This document shows positions 58,702 to 64,000 of a DNA stretch of 64,000 nucleotides, in pieces. Numbering within the stretch: the first letter of the stretch is position 1; every line of letters starts with the position of its first letter. The stretch comes from Cherax quadricarinatus (lineage: Eukaryota; Arthropoda; Malacostraca; Decapoda; Parastacidae). The stretch is from positions 45,944,234 through 46,008,233 of the forward strand of contig NC_091298.1 of assembly GCF_038502225.1 (NCBI RefSeq), read 5' to 3'. Both the position numbers and the translations under genes were made by a program. The notes beneath the pieces were generated by a model, which saw only the letters and a program-made list of their open reading frames with translations, searched no databases and was not told the origin of the DNA.

Positions 58702-61365
58702 TGTAAATAATCATGCTGAGAGACCAGCTGTAAATTATCATGCTGAAAGACCAGCTATAAATTATCATGCCGGGAGACCAGCTGTAAATGATCATGCTGA
58801 GAGACCAGCTGCAAATGATCATGCTAGGAGACCAGCTGCAAATGATCATGCTGGGAGACCAGCTGCAAATGATCATGCTGGGAGACCAGCTGTAAATGAT
58901 CATGCTGGGAGACCAGCTGTAAATGATCATGCTGGGAGACCAGCTGTAAATTATCATGCTGGGAGACCAGCTGTAAATTATCATGCTGGGAGACCAGCTG
59001 TAAATTATCATGCTGAAAGACCAGCTATAAATTATCATGCCGGGAGACCAACTGTAAATGATCATGCTGAGAGACCAGCTGCAAATGATCATGCTAGGAG
59101 ACCAGCTGCAAATGATCATGCTGAGAGACCAGCTGTAAATTATCATGCTGGGAGACCAGCTGTAAATTATCATGCTGGGAGACCAGCTGTAAATGATCAT
59201 GCTGGGAGACCAGCTGTAAATGATCATGCTGGGAGACCAGCTGTAAATGATCATGCTGGGGGATCAGCTGTAAATGATCATGCTGGGAGACCAGCTGTAA
59301 ATTATCATGCTGGGAGACCAGCTGTAAATGATCATGCTGGGAGACCAGCTGTAATTTATTATGCTGGGAGATCAGCTGTAAATTATCATGCTGGGAGACC
59401 AGCTGTAAATTATTATGCTGGGACACCAGCTGTAAATCATGCAGGGAGCCCAGCTGTAAATTATGCTGGGAGACCAGCTGTAAATTATTATGCCGGGAGA
59501 CCAGCTGTAAATTATCGTGCTGGGTTACCAGCTGAAAATTATTATGCTGGGAGACCAGCTGTAAATTATTATGTTGGGAGACCAGCTGTAAATTATCAAG
59601 CTGGGAGACAAGCTGTAAATTATTATGCTAGGAGACCAGCTGTAAATTATGCTGGGAGACCAGCTGTAAATTATTATGCAGAGAGACCAGGTGTAAATTA
59701 TCATGCTGGGAAACCAGCTGTAAATTATGCTGGGAGACCAGCTGTAAATTAACATGCTGGGAGACCAGCTGTAAATTATCATGCTGGGAGACCAGCTGTA
59801 AATTATCATGCTGGGAGACCAGCTGTAAATTATCATGCTGGGAGACCAGCTGTAAATTATGCTGGGAGACCAGCTGAAAATTATCATGCTGGGAGACCAG
59901 CTGTAAATTATCATGCTGGGAGACCAGCTGTAAATTATCATGCTGGGATACCAGCTGTAAATTATCATGCTGGGGGACCAGCTGTAAATTATGCTGGGAG
60001 ACCAGCTGTAAATTATCATGCTAAGAGACCAGCTGAAAATTATCATGCTGGGAGACCAGCTGTAAATTGTCATGCTGGGAGACCAGCTGTAAATTATCAT
60101 GCTAGGAGACCAGCTGTAAATTATCATGCTGGGATACCAGCTGTAAATTATCATGCTGGGATACCAGCTGTAAATTATCATGCTGGGAGACCAGCTGTAA
60201 ATCATGCTGGGAGACCATCTGTAAATTATCATGCTAGGAGACCAGCTGTAAATTATCATGCTGGGAGACCAGCTGTAAATTGTCATGCTGGGAGACCAGC
60301 TGTAAATTATCATGCTTGGAGACCAGCTGTAAATTATCGTGCTGGGTTACCAGCTGAAAATTATTATGCTGGGAGACCAGCTGTAAATTATTATGTTGGG
60401 AGACCAGCTGTAAATTATCAAGCTGGGAGACAAGCTGTAAATTATTATGCTAGGAGACCACCTGTAAATTATGCTGGGAGACCAGCTGTAAATTATTATG
60501 CTGAGAGACCAGGTGTAAATTATCATGCTGGGAAACCAGCTGTAAATTATGCTGGGAGACCAGCTGTAAATTAACATGCTGGGAGACCAGCTGTAAATTA
60601 TCATGCTGGGAGACCAGCTGTAAATTATCATGCTGGGAGACCAGCTGTAAATTATCATGCTGGGAGACCAGCTGTAAATTATGCTGGGAGACCAGCTGAA
60701 AATTATCATGCTGGGAGACCAGCTGTAAATTATCATGCTGGGAGACCAGCTGTAAATTATCATGCTGGGATACCAGCTGTAAATTATCATGCTGGGAGAC
60801 CAGCTGTAAATTATGCTGGGAGACCAGCTGTAAATTATCATGCTAAGAGACCAGCTGAAAATTATCATGCTGGGAGACCAGCTGTAAATTGTCATGCTGG
60901 GAGACCAGCTGTAAATTATCATGCTAGGAGACCAGCTGTAAATTATCATGCTGGGATACCAGCTGTAAATTATCATGCTGGGATACCAGCTGTAAATTAT
61001 CATGCTGGGAGACCAGCTGTAAATCATGCTGGGAGACCATCTGTAAATTATCATGCTAGGAGACCAGCTGTAAATTATCATGCTGGGAGACCAGCTGTAA
61101 ATTGTCATGCTGGGAGACCAGCTGTAAATTATCATGCTTGGAGACCAGCTGTAAATTATCATGCTGGGATACCAGCTGTAGATTATCATGTTGGGAGACC
61201 AGCTGTAAATTATGCTGGGAGACCAGCTGTAAATTATCATGCTAGGAGACCAGCTGTAAATTATCGTGCTGGGAGACCAGCTGTAAATTATCATGCTGGG
61301 AGACCAGCTGTAAATTATCATGCTGGGAGACCAGCTGTAAATTATAATGCTGGGAGACCAGCTGT
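58702..61365. repeat. 27-bp minisatellite, main 27-bp domain
   Basis: About 98 units of GCTGGGAGACCAGCTGTAAA followed by TTATCAT or TGATCAT, with 24-bp (AATTATGCTGG) forms interspersed. Each unit has the CAGCTG palindrome. Minus-strand frames of 190-324 codons with a 9-residue period are artefacts. Confidence 0.97.
59514..61157. repeat. 822-bp higher-order tandem duplication
   Basis: Landmarks repeat at exactly 822 bp: ATCGTGCTGGGTTAC at 59514 and 60336, TTAACATG at 59749 and 60571, and CATGCTTGGA at 60311 and 61133. The two blocks are nearly identical throughout. Confidence 0.93.
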
Positions 61366-64000
61366 AAATATCATGCTGGGAGACCAGCTGTAAATTATCA
61401 TGCTGGGAGACCAGCTGTAAATATCATGCTGGGAGATCAGTTGTAAATTATGCTGGGAGGCCAGCTGTAAATTATCATGCTGGGAGACCAGTTGTAAATT
61501 ATGCTGGGAGACCAGCTGTAAATATCATGCAGGGAGACCAGTTGTAAATTATCATGCTAGGAGACCAGCTGTAAATATCATGCTGGGAGACCAGCTGTAA
61601 ATATCATGCTGGGAGACCAGCTGTAAATATCATGCTAGGTGACCAGCTGTAAATATCATGCTGGGAGATCAGCTGTAAATATCATGCTGGGAGACCAGTT
61701 GTAAATATCATGCTGGGAGACCAGTTGTAATTATCATAGTGGGAGACCAGTTGTAATTATCATGCTGGGAGACCAGCTGTAAATATCATGCTGGGAGACC
61801 AGCTGTAAATATCATGCTGGGAGACCAGCTGTAAATATCATGCTGGGAGACCAGCTGTAAATATCATGCTGGGAGACCAGCTGTAAATATCATGCTGGGA
61901 GACCAGCTGTAAATATCATGCTGGGAGACCAGCTGTAAATATCATGCTGGGAGACCAGTTGTAAATATCATGCTGGGAGACCAGTTGTAAATATCATGCT
62001 GGGAGACCAGCTGTAAATATCATGCTGGGAGACCAGTTGTAAATATCATGCTGGGAGACCAGCTGCAAATATCATGCTGGGAGACCAGCTGTAAATATCA
62101 TGCTGGGAGACCAGTTGTAAATGATCATGCTGGGAGACCAGTTGTAAATTATCATGCTAGGAGACCAGCTGTAAATATCATGCTGGGAGACCAGCTGTAA
62201 ATATCATGCTGGGAGACCAGCTGTAAATATCATGCTAGGTGACCAGCTGTAAATATCATGCTGGGAGATCAGCTGTAAATATCATGCTGGGAGACCAGTT
62301 GTAAATATCATGCTGGGAGACCAGTTGTAATTATCATAGTGGGAGACCAGTTGTAATTATCATGCTGGGAGACCAGCTGTAAATATCATGCTGGGAGACC
62401 AGCTGTAAATATCATGCTGGGAGACCAGCTGTAAATATCATGCTGGGAGACCAGCTGTAAATATCATGCTGGGAGACCAGCTGTAAATATCATGCTGGGA
62501 GACCAGCTGTAAATATCATGCTGGGAGACCAGCTGTAAATATCATGCTGGGAGACCAGTTGTAAATATCATGCTGGGAGACCAGTTGTAAATATCATGCT
62601 GGGAGACCAGCTGTAAATATCATGCTGGGAGACCAGTTGTAAATATCATGCTGGGAGACCAGCTGTAAATATCATGCTGGGAGACCAGCTGTAAATATCA
62701 TGCTGGGAGACCAGTTGTAAATGATCATGCTGGGAGACCAGTTGTAAATATCATGCTGGGAGACCAGCTGTAAATATCATGCTGGGAGACCAGCTGTAAA
62801 TATCATGCTGGGAGACCAGCTGTAAATATCATGCTGGGAGACCAGCTGTAAATATCATGCTGGGAGACCAGTTGTAAATATCATGCTGGGAGACCAGTTG
62901 TAAATATCATGCTGGGAGACCAGCTGTAAATATTATGCTGGGAGACCAGTTGTAAATATCATGCTGGGAGACCAGCTGTAAATATCATGCTGGGAGACCA
63001 GTTGTAAATATCATGCTGGGAGACCAGTTGTAAATATCATGCTGGGAGACCAGCTGTAAATATCATGCTGGGAGACCAGTTGTAAATATCATGCTGGGAG
63101 ACCAGTTGTAAATATCATGCTGGGAGACCAGCTGTAAATATCATGCTGGGAGACCAGTTGTAAATATCATGCTGGGAGACCAGCTGTAAATATCATGCTG
63201 GGAGACCAGTTGTAAATATCATGCTGGGAGACCAGCTGTAAATATCATGCTGGGAGACCAGCTGTAAATATCATGCTGGGAGACCAGCTGTAAATATCAT
63301 GCTGGGAGACCAGCTGTAAATATCATGCTGGGAGACCAGTTGTAAATATCATGCTGGGAGACCAGTTGTAAATATCATCCTGGGAGACCAGCTGTAAATA
63401 TCATGCTGGAAGACCAGTTGTAAATATCATGCTGGGAAACCAGCTGTAAATATCATGCTGGGAGACCAGCTGTAAATATCATGCTGGGAGACCAGTTGTA
63501 AATATCATGCTGGGAGACCAGCTGTAAATATCATGCTGGGAGACCAGTTGTAAATATCATGCTGGGAGACCAGCTGTAAATATCATGCTGGGAGACCAGC
63601 TGTAAATATCATGCTGGGAGACCAGTTGTAAATATCATGCTGGGAGACCAGCTGTAAATATCATGCTGGGAGACCAGCTGTAAATATCATGCTGGGAGAC
63701 CAGCTGTAAATATCATGCTGGGAGACCAGTTGTAAATATCATGCTGGGAGACCAGCTGTAAATATCATGCTGGGAGACCAGCTGTAAATATCATGCTGGG
63801 AGACCAGTTGTAAATATCATGCTGGGAGACCAGCTGTAAATATCATGCTGGGAGACCAGTTGTAAATATCATGCTGGGAGACCAGTTGTAAATATCATGC
63901 TGGGAGACCAGTTGTAAATATCATGCTGGGAGACCAGTTGTAAATATCATGCTGGGAGACCAGTTGTAAATATCATGCTGGGAGACCAGCTGTAAATATC
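61366..64000. repeat. 26-bp domain of the same minisatellite
   Basis: From about 61366 the unit loses one T (TAAATATCAT instead of TAAATTATCAT), becoming 26 bp. About 100 units reach the window edge. CAGCTG and CAGTTG types alternate. The change of period to 26 removes the open frames seen to the left. Confidence 0.96.
61531..62748. repeat. 600-bp higher-order tandem duplication
   Basis: The rare marker ATCATAGTGGGAG recurs 600 bp apart (near 61734 and 62334). The surrounding 590 bp are the same except for a CTGCAAAT/CTGTAAAT change near 62064 and 62664. Confidence 0.92.

Overview
This is a eukaryotic, non-coding-dominated window. It carries short non-LTR (LINE) reverse transcriptase relics, tRNA-headed SINEs, MITE-like elements, (AC)n and (TA)n microsatellites and a set of unrelated minisatellites. 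Together they cover roughly 46 kb of the 64 kb (my estimate from array lengths). The repeat style and the one host exon (an immunoglobulin domain most like arthropod Dscam) suggest an arthropod, probably a decapod crustacean. That assignment is inference from family resemblance, not from a search.

Layout, left to right: a 24-bp minisatellite (1-3112); two plus-strand CR1-like LINE relics with (AC)n tails (3557-6699); short 28-bp and 64-bp tandem repeats (6775-7215); a 26.5-kb array of a 25-bp unit (7216-33768); one 142-bp minus-strand Ig exon (33769-33910); a 30-bp minisatellite (33911-37150); a nest of inverted and tandem SINEs, two MITE copies, two RTE-like LINE copies and two pieces of a second CR1-like LINE (37253-47700); a 31-bp (48408-48866) and a 39-bp (49262-54712) minisatellite; a third piece of the second CR1-like LINE running into a 13-bp minisatellite (54889-57957); and a 27/26-bp minisatellite (58021-64000), interrupted by a 573-bp insertion and running off the window.

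The most notable point is the Ig exon. It is bounded on both sides directly by minisatellites, with no unique intron sequence between. On the gene's (minus) strand every 25-bp unit downstream repeats the exon's own 5' splice donor, CAG|GTGAGT, about a thousand times. Every 30-bp unit upstream repeats the exon's own 3' splice acceptor region (GTGTTGGTCTCACACACAG versus GTGTTTGTCTCACACAG). Both arrays therefore look as if they grew from the two splice junctions of this exon. If a downstream donor copy is used instead of the first, the reading frame meets a stop (AGG TGA) at once.

The very long open reading frames over the arrays (up to about 4,100 codons) follow from stop-free repeat units and are not genes. 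The only long reading frame that resembles a real protein is the RTE-like reverse transcriptase at 40501-42204, which lacks its endonuclease part. No RNA gene, CRISPR array or bacterial-type operon was seen.
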